Shown: in pieces, positions 1 to 7,367 of the stretch
Layout: each line of letters starts with the position of its first letter
How positions within the stretch are numbered: position 1 is the first letter of the stretch
From: DASQGA01 sp963722715
GTDB taxonomy: Bacteria; Actinomycetota; Thermoleophilia; Gaiellales; Gaiellaceae
Direction: 5' to 3'
Assembly (NCBI GenBank): GCA_963722715.1
Contig: CAVROA010000018.1
Coordinates: 1 to 64,000 of the forward strand
Length of the DNA: 64,000 nt
Program-made: the position numbers and the translations under genes
Notes under the pieces: generated by a model
Told to the model about the DNA's origin: nothing
The model's database searches: none
The model's input: the letters and a program-made list of their open reading frames with translations, nothing else

Positions 1-1547
1 TGGCCGGCGCCGCCGGGTTCCTGCTCGCAAGGCTCGCCCCCGCAGTCGGATCGAAGCCGCTGGGCGAAGACGAGGCGGTGGCCGGCCTCGTTTCGGTTCG
101 CCCGCTCGGAGAGGTCGTCGACACAGTTCTCACCGAGCGCGGCGGCTCCCCGCTCCATTTCGTCCTTGCCCACTTCGCACTCGTTGCCGACATGTCGCCG
201 GACGCACTCCGGTGGCTCTCCGTCGTCTTCGCACTTGCCGCCGTTTTCCTCACGTACGACCTGGCCCGCCGGCTCGCCGGGCCGGTTGCCGGAGGCGCGG
301 CGGCAATGGTCGTCGCGACCTCGACCGTGCTCGGCGTCTACGGGAGCTTCGGGCGCATGTATGCGCTCCTCGCCGCCGCGGCGGCGCTCGCTCTCGACCT
401 GTTCGTGATCGCACTGAGACGCCGGACCGTCGGGTCGGCGCTGGCGGCCGCAGCGGCGGCTGCGCTTCTGCCGGCCGTTCATCCCTACGGAGCGATCCTC
501 CTGGCCGCCGAGGGCCTGGTCGCAGCCGTTCTCTGGCGCGGTCGTGGGATCCGACGTGCTGCGCCCGTGATCGCAGTCGGCCTCCTCGGCGTCCCGTTCG
601 TGGTCGCGAACCTGCGCCTGGCCGAGCGCTACTCGGTCGGCATCGGCGACGGGGAGCGGCTCGCGTCTCCGGGACGGGCGTGGTCGCAGCTCACGCGCGC
701 GCTTGGATCGTTCGCCGGGGGTCACGGCCCGCTCGTCGTCGTCTTTGTCCTCCTTGCGGCCGTCGGTCTCGTTCTCGTCGCTCGGAGGGAGCCATTCGTG
801 GGTCTCCTGGCGGCGATCGTGTTCGTCACGCCGCCGATCCTGCTCGCGATCGCGACCACCGAAGCCGACCCGGCGCTCTCCCCGCGGCATCTCGTCTTCC
901 TCTTGCCGCTCTGGGCTGCGCTCGTCGGCGTTGCGGTCGCCAGGCTGGGCGAGCGCGGTCCGGTGATCTCGGCAGCGGCTCTCGTCGCGCTCGCTGTCCT
1001 GGCGGTGGCGGCGCCCGCCGGCGGCGTTACGGATCCGCGCGATCGCCCCGATGTCATCCTCGGCGGGGGACCACCAAAGACGGCGCTCGGCGGCGACCCG
1101 GTCCACGCGCCTGCAGAGTTCGTCCGGCAGAAGGTCCGGCCGGGAGACGTCCTCTTTCCCTATTCGCCGGTCTTTCTCGCCGCGCTGCCCGAGTCCGCTC
1201 GGGCCACGACGCTTCCGCCCGTTGAATCGTCGGTCATTCGTCGCGCCATCGACCGGGTGCCACAAGAGCCTGCGGCGCTCTTCCTCGCGATACCGAGTGA
1301 CCACCCCATTCCTGCGGCGCGGCTTTCGGAGTTGCTTGGCCCCCGTGCCGAGGTGCGGCCCTTCCAGCGAGGCTGGCTCATCATTCGGGTCGGCGGGCCG
1401 TTCGCCGACCCCAGAGCCGTGCTGAGCGAGGCGGCGCGCGTGCTCGAGACCGCCCTCGAGGTTGCGCGTCCACCGGCCGGATCTGAGGTCGAGTACTACC
1501 TCCGCTCGAACATCGCGGGCCTCCGCGGCGCGCTCAGCTCCCCCTGA
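1..1547 (+). CDS. GT39/ArnT-like membrane glycosyltransferase, 5' end outside window
   Basis: Likely polyprenyl-phosphate-sugar dependent glycosyltransferase of the PMT/ArnT type, an integral membrane enzyme that would add sugars to envelope lipids or proteins on the outer face of the membrane. The frame is open from base 3 with no stop, and the residues before the GTG at 78 still match the paralogue next door (PLGEDEAV against PPNEDETL), so the true start lies outside the window. The acidic pair in GEDE sits where this family has its catalytic external-loop aspartate. Many alternating hydrophobic segments follow, then a soluble C-terminal tail of about 150 residues. The stop overlaps the convergent paralogue by 14 bases. 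The sugar and acceptor are unknown. Confidence 0.8.
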   Translation, partial: AGAAGFLLARLAPAVGSKPLGEDEAVAGLVSVRPLGEVVDTVLTERGGSPLHFVLAHFALVADMSPDALRWLSVVFALAAVFLTYDLARRLAGPVAGGAAAMVVATSTVLGVYGSFGRMYALLAAAAALALDLFVIALRRRTVGSALAAAAAAALLPAVHPYGAILLAAEGLVAAVLWRGRGIRRAAPVIAVGLLGVPFVVANLRLAERYSVGIGDGERLASPGRAWSQLTRALGSFAGGHGPLVVVFVLLAAVGLVLVARREPFVGLLAAIVFVTPPILLAIATTEADPALSPRHLVFLLPLWAALVGVAVARLGERGPVISAAALVALAVLAVAAPAGGVTDPRDRPDVILGGGPPKTALGGDPVHAPAEFVRQKVRPGDVLFPYSPVFLAALPESARATTLPPVESSVIRRAIDRVPQEPAALFLAIPSDHPIPAARLSELLGPRAEVRPFQRGWLIIRVGGPFADPRAVLSEAARVLETALEVARPPAGSEVEYYLRSNIAGLRGALSSP

Positions 1548-3171
1548 CGCGGGCGAGCGCAGCCTCGGCCGCGACGCGCGTGTCGTGCGCGCTCGCGACG
1601 TCCAGCTCCTCGCCGAGCCGCTCGACGCGGACCGTGTACTCGAGGAACTCTGCCGGGCTCTCGACCGGCGCGATCGTCCTGACGAGGAGGAACGGCCCGA
1701 AGGCCCGGGCCTCGAACTCCGGGCCGGGAGAGCGCTCCGCGATCGAGGGCGTCTCCTGCAGGTCGTCGGGGCTGCTCGCGTCGAGAACCCAGACGCCGTG
1801 CCCGAGCTTCTCGCTTTCGTCTGCGAGCGTCGAGCTCATCAGGCCGGGGTCGATGCGTGGCACGAGCGTCGCGTTCTCGTAGGGAGCGTCGCGCTCCCAG
1901 GCGCCGAGATAGAGCGGGTCGAACGCAAAGAGGACGTCGTCGGGGCGTGCCCGGGCGGCGAGCCAGTCGGCGGCATCGGCGCGAGCCGCGGCCCGAACAG
2001 GATCCTCCCCGACGAAGAGCGCGGGCGTGACCGACCACGCCCAGGCGAGCTGGGCGGAGACGAGCGCCGCCAGAGTCACCGCGAGAGCCTTCGGCGGAAC
2101 GGTCCTGAGCAGCCCTGCAGCTACGAGCATCGCGAAGAAGGGAAGGGCGAAGATCAGGTGCCGCGTTCCTGCCTGGGTGGTGCCGAAGACCCGCCCGACG
2201 ACGAGGTCGAGCGCAGCAAGGGGCACCACGATCGCCGCCAGCACGGCGGCGCGGGGTCGAGTCCGGGCGAGCAATGCGAGCCCGAGCCCCGCCACGACCA
2301 GGACGAGCAGGAAGCCTGGAGTCCAGCCGACCGAGAAGTCGCCGAGGACGCGGCGAACGTAGCTCGCCAGCTCAGTTGGTCCCAGTCCGCCGCGATCTTC
2401 GTCCGGAGCCGACCGGTAGCGCTCGGACAGTCGCGCATAGGCCAGCCACAGCGGCGTTGCCAGAACCGCGACCGCAAGGAGCGACAGGCCGGCAGCGAGC
2501 GGCGAGACCCGCTCCCGGCGCCACCGAGCCAGTACGAAGGCAACCTGCGTTGCCACGACGAAGGCGCCGAAGGGGTGCGAGGCGACGGCTGCCAGCGTCG
2601 CCGTCACCCACGCGGCCCAGCGCAGGCGGTCTCCGCGCTCGAGGGCTCCCAGGAGCGCGAGGTACGAGAGCGTCGACGTCAGCAGAAAGAGGGCGTACAT
2701 GCGCCCGAAAACGCCGTGGAAGAGGAACATCCAGCTCGTCGTCGCGAGGATCGTCGCGACGAGCCCGATCTGCCGGCCTGCGAGTCGGTCGACCAGGGCG
2801 GCGATCGCAGGCACGGAAGCGACTGCGCAGGCGACCGACACGAGGCGTAGGCTCGTGAGCCCGGGGGAGACGAGACCTGTGAGATGGGCAAGCAGGAAAT
2901 GAAGCGGCGCGCCGCCCCGCTCCTGGAGGACGTCGTGCAGGAGCTCGCCGAGCGGCCTACCCGAGACGAAGAAGGCGAGCGTCTCGTCCTCGTTCGGCGG
3001 CCAGGCGTCGATTCGAGCGACGAGGAAGCCCCCGAGCGCGCCGGTGAGGGCCGCCACGGCCGCCCAATGAAGGTCGATCGAGAGGTGTGCGGCAAGACGA
3101 CCTCGACGCGTGGCAGGCGCTGGCACTTTCAAGCCGCGAGTGCCGGTGACGGCAGGACCGCCTGGTAGCAT
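1534..3171 (-). CDS. GT39/ArnT-like membrane glycosyltransferase, paralogue of the preceding gene
   Basis: Integral membrane glycosyltransferase of the PMT/ArnT superfamily, about 545 residues. After a basic N-terminus there is a first membrane segment and then PPNEDETLAFF, whose acidic residues correspond to the catalytic Asp-Glu of the first external loop. The motif GGAPLHFLLAHL and a later FGRMYAL are shared with the gene to its left, so the two are paralogues lying tail to tail with a 14-base overlap. I start at the ATG; a TTG four codons earlier (base 3183) is also in frame. It is divergent from the FmdB-type gene, with only about 40 bases for both promoters. Substrate not predictable from sequence. 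Confidence 0.82.
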   Translation of the reverse strand: MLPGGPAVTGTRGLKVPAPATRRGRLAAHLSIDLHWAAVAALTGALGGFLVARIDAWPPNEDETLAFFVSGRPLGELLHDVLQERGGAPLHFLLAHLTGLVSPGLTSLRLVSVACAVASVPAIAALVDRLAGRQIGLVATILATTSWMFLFHGVFGRMYALFLLTSTLSYLALLGALERGDRLRWAAWVTATLAAVASHPFGAFVVATQVAFVLARWRRERVSPLAAGLSLLAVAVLATPLWLAYARLSERYRSAPDEDRGGLGPTELASYVRRVLGDFSVGWTPGFLLVLVVAGLGLALLARTRPRAAVLAAIVVPLAALDLVVGRVFGTTQAGTRHLIFALPFFAMLVAAGLLRTVPPKALAVTLAALVSAQLAWAWSVTPALFVGEDPVRAAARADAADWLAARARPDDVLFAFDPLYLGAWERDAPYENATLVPRIDPGLMSSTLADESEKLGHGVWVLDASSPDDLQETPSIAERSPGPEFEARAFGPFLLVRTIAPVESPAEFLEYTVRVERLGEELDVASAHDTRVAAEAALARVRGS

Positions 3172-3209
3172 CTTTTCCCGCAAACCCGGCCCTTTTTTCC
3201 TTCCTCTCT

Positions 3210-3512
3210 ATGCCGACTTACGAGTACCGCTGCCCCAACGGTCACACCTTCGAACTCTTCCAACGGATGAGCGATCCGCCGCCGGAAGAGTGTCAGATCT
3301 GCGGCGAGGCACCCCTGGTGAAGGTCCTGTATCCGGCCGCGATCCACTTCAAGGGGTCGGGTTTCTACTCGACGGACTACGGCCGCGGCGGGCGCAAGCG
3401 CGACACCGGCAAGGACGGGGACAGCTCTTCCGCCGAGAGCTCGCCCTCCGAGGGAAAGTCGGACGAGAAGAAGAAGCCTGACAAGCCGGAGAAGAAGGCA
3501 GCCGAGGCCTAG
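3210..3512 (+). CDS. FmdB-family zinc-ribbon protein
   Basis: Small protein of 100 residues with the FmdB/CxxC regulatory-type zinc ribbon at its N-terminus: MPTYEYRCPNGH, then CQICG, the cysteines expected to hold one zinc ion. The segment IHFKGSGFYSTDYG is the other hallmark of this family. The C-terminal third is a low-complexity, lysine- and glutamate-rich tail (runs of K, E, S) that is probably disordered. Members are widespread and suspected to be regulators, but no precise function is established. The gene is followed by a short palindrome that overlaps its stop codon. Confidence 0.9.
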   Translation: MPTYEYRCPNGHTFELFQRMSDPPPEECQICGEAPLVKVLYPAAIHFKGSGFYSTDYGRGGRKRDTGKDGDSSSAESSPSEGKSDEKKKPDKPEKKAAEA

Positions 3513-3525
3513 CTGGGTCCCAGCT
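3511..3525 (+). terminator. short palindrome at the end of the FmdB-type gene
   Basis: AGCTGGG-T-CCCAGCT is a perfect 7-base inverted repeat with a one-base centre, starting inside the stop codon of the zinc-ribbon gene. There is no T tract, so its role as a terminator is only a guess. Confidence 0.3.
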
Positions 3526-3536
3526 CGACTGTCGCG

Positions 3537-3821
3537 GTGCGGTACATGGTCATCGAAAACTTCGTTCAGGGCGCGCGGCCTGTCTACGAGCGCGCCGAGG
3601 CGAAAGGTCGAATGCTGCCGCCCGGCCTCCTCTACCTGGATAGTTGGATCGACGAACGCCTCGATCGCTGCTTCCAGCTCATGGAGACCGACGATCCGAC
3701 TCTGCTCGACCTCTGGACAGCCGAGTGGAGCGATCTCGTCAGATTCGAGATCATCCCTCTGGTCGGATCAGCCGAAGCCGCTACCCGTGCCCTGAATCCA
3801 GACGCAGCCTCGTCTGGCTAG
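3537..3821 (+). CDS. DUF3303-like small protein
   Basis: A 94-residue protein beginning MRYMVIENF and carrying the pattern of DUF3303 proteins: a short beta strand, then GRMLPPGLLYLDSWID and CFQLMETDDP, ending in a helix with WSDLVRFEIIPL. Such proteins have a ferredoxin-like dimeric fold resembling antibiotic-biosynthesis monooxygenase domains; no reaction is known. The GTG start gives the full family length, and an ATG three codons later is the alternative. The stop codon overlaps by a few bases the stop of the convergent LCP gene. Confidence 0.72.
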   Translation: MRYMVIENFVQGARPVYERAEAKGRMLPPGLLYLDSWIDERLDRCFQLMETDDPTLLDLWTAEWSDLVRFEIIPLVGSAEAATRALNPDAASSG

Positions 3822-4987
3822 CCGCCGACGAAGCACCCCGGGTTGAACGGGTTGCCCGGAGCGGGCGGCTGCGCTGCGATCTCGCCGGTCACCATCGAGA
3901 TGATCTCGGCGTTGTCCTCGCTCCCGAGGATCACGGAGGCGCCACCGAGACTCGACGGCGTCCCGCCGAGGTGGCATTTCAGGGTCTGGCTCGACGGTGC
4001 GCGGAACTTCACCCACCCGAGCTGAACGAACTCCCAGGCCGAGAGATCGGTTGCGAGCGGCTTCATGAGGTCGTTTCCGATGAACGGCATGTGCAGGTAC
4101 CCCCAGAAGCCCACTGTCTTGTCGGCGATCGCCTGGACGACCTGCTGCTGGCGCTCGGCGCGGCTGAAGTCGCTCTCGCCCGGATTCAGCTCGTTCTTGC
4201 GGACGCGCGCGTAGACGAGGGCTCTGTGGCCGTTCATCTCCTGCTCCCCCTTGCGGAAGCGATAGCCCTTCCAGCTGGCGCAGCGCTCCGCCGTGTAAGG
4301 GCATTCGAACCTGGAGAGGATGGGTTTCTTCACGTTGATCGTGACGCCGCCGATCGCGTCCACGACTTCACCGAACGACTTGAAGTCGACGACCATGACG
4401 TGGTTGACGGGCAGACCCGTCAGGTTCGTGACCGTCTTGATCGCAAGGGCGGGACCTCCGAGCGAATATGCCGCGTTGACCTTGTCCTCGCCTCGGCCCG
4501 GAATCGTCACACGGAGATCGCGTGGGATCGAGAGGAGCGCCAACCGGTGGTCGTCGGGATCCGTGTGGATCAGCATGATCGAGTCGGAGCGGCCGTTGCC
4601 GGACCCGGCGCGGCTCTTGCTTCCGACATCGGCGCCGAGCAGGAGCACGTTGGTCGGGTTCGAGAAGAGCGAGCCCTCCTGCGGCGCCAGCGCAGCATGT
4701 GCTTTCGGGTCCAAGCGGGCATTCGCATCCTTGACGCCGCTTCGGAACGCGAGGAAGCCGAGGATTCCCCACACGATCGCGAGCACGATCACGAGGAGCA
4801 GCAGGGCGGCGACCTTTCGCCCCCAGCGGCGGCGCTCCTTCGGCGCCGGCGCGTAGGCACCGTCGTAGCCGTCCCCGTCGTGTGCCGGCTTCGGGTCGCG
4901 GCGCGGCGACTCCTTCGGAATCGGCTTGATCGGGCCTTTGGTGCGCCCGCCTCGGTAGACCTTGTACGGCTTGTCTTTGGAACTCAT
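3818..4987 (-). CDS. LytR-CpsA-Psr (LCP) family wall-polymer phosphotransferase
   Basis: LCP enzymes move undecaprenyl-linked glycopolymers (teichoic acids, arabinogalactan and similar) onto peptidoglycan outside the cell. The 389-residue protein has a proline- and lysine-rich cytoplasmic tail, one membrane anchor at about residues 58-81, then the LCP domain: NVLLLGAD near 113, GRSDSIMLIH, the arginine-bearing SIPRDLRVTIPG near 155, KVNAAYSLGG, and VVDFKSFGEVVDAIGGV near 200. These basic and acidic residues bind the pyrophosphate lipid and a metal ion. Length and motif order are typical. Its ATG lies inside one copy of the dispersed palindromic repeat at 4981-5037, so that repeat forms its first codons and immediate upstream region. 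Confidence 0.92.
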   Translation of the reverse strand: MSSKDKPYKVYRGGRTKGPIKPIPKESPRRDPKPAHDGDGYDGAYAPAPKERRRWGRKVAALLLLVIVLAIVWGILGFLAFRSGVKDANARLDPKAHAALAPQEGSLFSNPTNVLLLGADVGSKSRAGSGNGRSDSIMLIHTDPDDHRLALLSIPRDLRVTIPGRGEDKVNAAYSLGGPALAIKTVTNLTGLPVNHVMVVDFKSFGEVVDAIGGVTINVKKPILSRFECPYTAERCASWKGYRFRKGEQEMNGHRALVYARVRKNELNPGESDFSRAERQQQVVQAIADKTVGFWGYLHMPFIGNDLMKPLATDLSAWEFVQLGWVKFRAPSSQTLKCHLGGTPSSLGGASVILGSEDNAEIISMVTGEIAAQPPAPGNPFNPGCFVGG

Positions 4988-5037
4988 TTCAAAATGAAGC
5001 CTTGAGCCTCCGGGCCAGCGTCATTCTGAAACGAGTT
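4981..5037 (-). repeat. MITE-like palindromic repeat, short copy
   Basis: On the minus strand this 57-base element starts AACTCGTTTCAGAATGACGC and ends ATTTTGAAATGAGTT. It equals the two ends of the 161-base copy at 6861-7021 joined directly, with about 104 bases of the interior missing. The ends are imperfect inverted repeats of each other. Its right end on the minus strand contains the start codon of the LCP gene. Confidence 0.75.
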
Positions 5038-5098
5038 TTGCTGGGCACGGGAGGGGTTATGGTAGCCGCGGGCCTCGAGTCCCTAACCGGTTCAGCAA

Positions 5099-6061
5099 GT
5101 GGCAGACGAGTACGTCATCGGGATGGACCTCGGCGGGACGAAGCTACTCGCCGGGCTGATCGACCGTGAGGGCGTGGTCGTCGAACGGAAGATCCGGGCG
5201 ACCGACACCTCGAACGAGGACGCGGTGGTGGCCCAGATCGAGGCAGCCGTCGAGGAGCTCGTGAGTGACCAGGTAGTGGGCATCGCCCTCGGGGTTCCGT
5301 CTTTGATCGACCAGCGCACCGGCCGTGCGGAGTCCTCGGTGAACATCCCGCTCGCAGGCGTCGACCTGCGCGACCGGATCGCCGAACGAGTCGGTCTGCC
5401 GGTGGCGATCGAGAACGACGCGAACGCCGCTGCCGTGGCCGAGCACGTGCTCGGGGCGGGGCGCGGGAGCGACAACATGGTGATGCTGACGCTCGGCACC
5501 GGCGTCGGCGGTGGGCTGATCCTGAACGGAAAGCTTTACCGCGGTTTCGCAGGGGGCGCCGGCGAGCTCGGCCACATGACCATCAACTTCGACGGGCCGC
5601 CCTGTCAGGGCACCTGCCCCGGCACGGGCCACCTGGAGGCCTACGCCTCCGGAACGGCCGCTGAGCGGCTCGCACGGGAGACGGCGGCCGAGCGACCGGA
5701 CGGAGACCTCGGGCGGGCTGCGGCCGAAGGCAAGGAGATCGACGCAAAGCTCGCCGTAGAGCTTGCGGCTGCGTCGGCAGGCGACGCCCGCGACGCGATC
5801 GAGCACATCGGCTCGCGCCTCGGCGTCGGGATCGCAAGCTACGTGAACATCCTCAATCCGGAGGTGGTCGTCCTGGGCGGAGGCTTCGCGCGCGCGGGTA
5901 GGTTCTTGCTCGAGCCCGCGCGGAAGGTCGTTGCCGAAACTGCCCTGGCGCCCGCCCGAGATCAGGTCCGGATCGAGCTCGCCGTGCTCGGCGTCGAGGC
6001 GGGGCTGATCGGAGCCGGCTTGGTCGGGTTCGAAATGGCCGACGCCGCCTCGAGCCCTTAG
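5099..6061 (+). CDS. ROK-family glucokinase
   Basis: ROK sugar kinase, most likely ATP-dependent glucokinase giving glucose-6-phosphate in the cytosol. The N-terminal phosphate-binding strand reads IGMDLGGTKLLAGLID; IENDANAAAVAEH carries the catalytic Asp of the END motif; LGTGVGGGLI binds the nucleotide; GELGHM supplies the sugar-contacting Glu and His. The ROK zinc site is altered: CQGTCPGTGHLEA has His where the third cysteine (GCLEA) normally lies, so the metal may be held by two Cys and two His. At 320 residues it has family length. The GTG start and 1-base overlap with rsmI suggest a two-gene operon. Confidence 0.9.
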   Translation: MADEYVIGMDLGGTKLLAGLIDREGVVVERKIRATDTSNEDAVVAQIEAAVEELVSDQVVGIALGVPSLIDQRTGRAESSVNIPLAGVDLRDRIAERVGLPVAIENDANAAAVAEHVLGAGRGSDNMVMLTLGTGVGGGLILNGKLYRGFAGGAGELGHMTINFDGPPCQGTCPGTGHLEAYASGTAAERLARETAAERPDGDLGRAAAEGKEIDAKLAVELAAASAGDARDAIEHIGSRLGVGIASYVNILNPEVVVLGGGFARAGRFLLEPARKVVAETALAPARDQVRIELAVLGVEAGLIGAGLVGFEMADAASSP

Positions 6062-6859
6062 TGCTGGTCGTGTGCCCGACGCCGATCGGGAATCTCGAGG
6101 ACGTGACGCTTCGGGCTCTCAGGGAGCTCGGCGAGGCGGACGTCGTCCTTTGCGAGGACACCCGGCGGACCCGGGTCCTCCTCGACCGGCACGGCATCTC
6201 CGCCCGGCTGGTGAGCTTTCACCGCCACAACGAGGCCGCGCGAACTGCCGAGATCTTGCCGCGCCTCGCAGGCCGGGGAGAAGGTCGCGCTGGCAAGTGA
6301 CGCCGGCCTTCCCGGCGTCAACGATCCCGGCGCCCGCCTGATCGCTGCCGCGATCGACCACGCGGTCCCGGTCACGGTCCTCCCCGGGCCCTCGGCCGTC
6401 GAGACCGCGCTCGTGGCCAGCGGTCTCGTCGGCGAGCGCTACACCTTCCTCGGCTACTTGCCGCGGGCCAAGGAAGCGCTCACCCGGCTCTGGGCCGAGC
6501 TGCCGGAGGGAACGACGGTCGCCTTCGAGTCACCTCGGCGGCTCCCCGCGAGCCTGGCCAGCCTCGCTGCCGCAGAGCCCTCGCGCCCGGTCGCGGTCTG
6601 CCGCGAGCTGACGAAGCGCTTCGAGGAGGTCGTGCGCGGCTCCGCCGCCGACGTCGCAGCCCGCTTCGCGGAGGCGCCGAAGGGTGAGATCACGCTCGTG
6701 ATCGGCCCGGGTGCGCCGCCACCGAAGGCCGACGAGCACGACGCCTCCGCCGTCGTCTCGGAGCTCGTCGAGGCAGGAATCCCGCGCCGGCGCGCCGCTG
6801 ACCTCGTCGCAAGGCTGACCGGGCTCTCGAAGAACCGGCTCTACCGCGACTCGCTCTAA
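6061..6859 (+). CDS. rsmI: 16S rRNA 2'-O-ribose C1402 methyltransferase RsmI, with one frameshift
   Basis: RsmI methylates the ribose of C1402 in 16S rRNA using S-adenosylmethionine. The N-terminal part has VVCPTPIGNLEDVTLRAL and CEDTRRTRVLLDRHG, both family hallmarks; the second part has SDAGLPGVNDPGARL, LPGPSAVETALVASG, FLGYLP and FESPRRL. The two parts are in different frames: one extra base within 6271-6278 (GGCCGGGG where GGCGGGG would keep frame, giving LAGGEKVALASD) breaks the gene. The whole span is 266 codons plus one base, the normal size. I read this as a sequencing or assembly insertion in an intact gene. It overlaps the upstream kinase stop by one base. Confidence 0.9.
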
Positions 6860-6860
6860 G

Positions 6861-7021
6861 AACTCGTTTCAGAATGACGCTTCGCCGCCGGGATGCGATG
6901 GGCGTTGCGATGCAAGGACGCAGGGCGTGCTCGTAGCCGGAGGCTACGGGCGCAACCGAGGACGCGGCAGCGCGGCGTCCAGCGTGGCCCGGCGGCTCAA
7001 GGCTTCGTTTTGAAATGAGTT
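6861..7021 (+). repeat. MITE-like palindromic repeat, long copy
   Basis: A 161-base element that exactly fills the space between the stop codons of the convergent genes rsmI and the AbrB gene. Its ends are imperfect 21-base inverted repeats (AACTCGTTTCAGAATGACGC at the left; the complement of AACTCATTTCAAAACGAAGC at the right; 16 of 21 match by hand count). The interior holds a 7-base hairpin CGTAGCC-GGA-GGCTACG at 6932-6948. A shortened copy in opposite orientation lies at 4981-5037. No coding potential. It may serve as a two-way terminator here. Confidence 0.8.
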
Positions 7022-7339
7022 CTAGGCCCGAACGAGCTCGCGGATGCAGGAGCGGCAGACGGACCGGCCGCGGTGCTCTCCGAGCTTCTGGTCGCTCCCG
7101 CAGAAGACGCAGACCGAGTGCGGTTTCTCGAGCAGGATCGTGTCGCCGTGCACCGAGATCTCCACCGGATCCTTCTCGCCGATGCCGAGCCGCTTCCGGA
7201 TCTCGATCGGAATCACGATGCGGCCCAGTTCGTCGATGTGCCTGACGATGCCCGTGGTTCTCGTTCCTCCCAGCTCCGCGAGGCTGTCCACGACGTCCAC
7301 CTGCCCTGCTCCTTCCGTTCGGAAACGGCCAGGAGCCAT
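7022..7339 (-). CDS. AbrB-family DNA-binding regulator with C-terminal zinc ribbon
   Basis: Probable transcription regulator of 105 residues. The centre is an AbrB/SpoVT swapped-hairpin domain: TTGIVRHIDELGRIVIPIEI, RKRLGIGEKDPVEISV, then GDTILLEKP. A zinc ribbon follows with CVFCG near residue 77 and CRSC near 94. The same layout is seen in SpoVT- and AbrB-like regulators of Gram-positive bacteria; targets are unknown. It is transcribed away from metG, whose start lies only 28 bases away, so the two share a promoter region and the regulator could act on metG or on itself. The first 25 residues are not part of the domain, so a later start is possible. Confidence 0.85.
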   Translation of the reverse strand: MAPGRFRTEGAGQVDVVDSLAELGGTRTTGIVRHIDELGRIVIPIEIRKRLGIGEKDPVEISVHGDTILLEKPHSVCVFCGSDQKLGEHRGRSVCRSCIRELVRA

Positions 7340-7367
7340 GCAGGGCCGCCCGTAAGATTCCCGCTCG

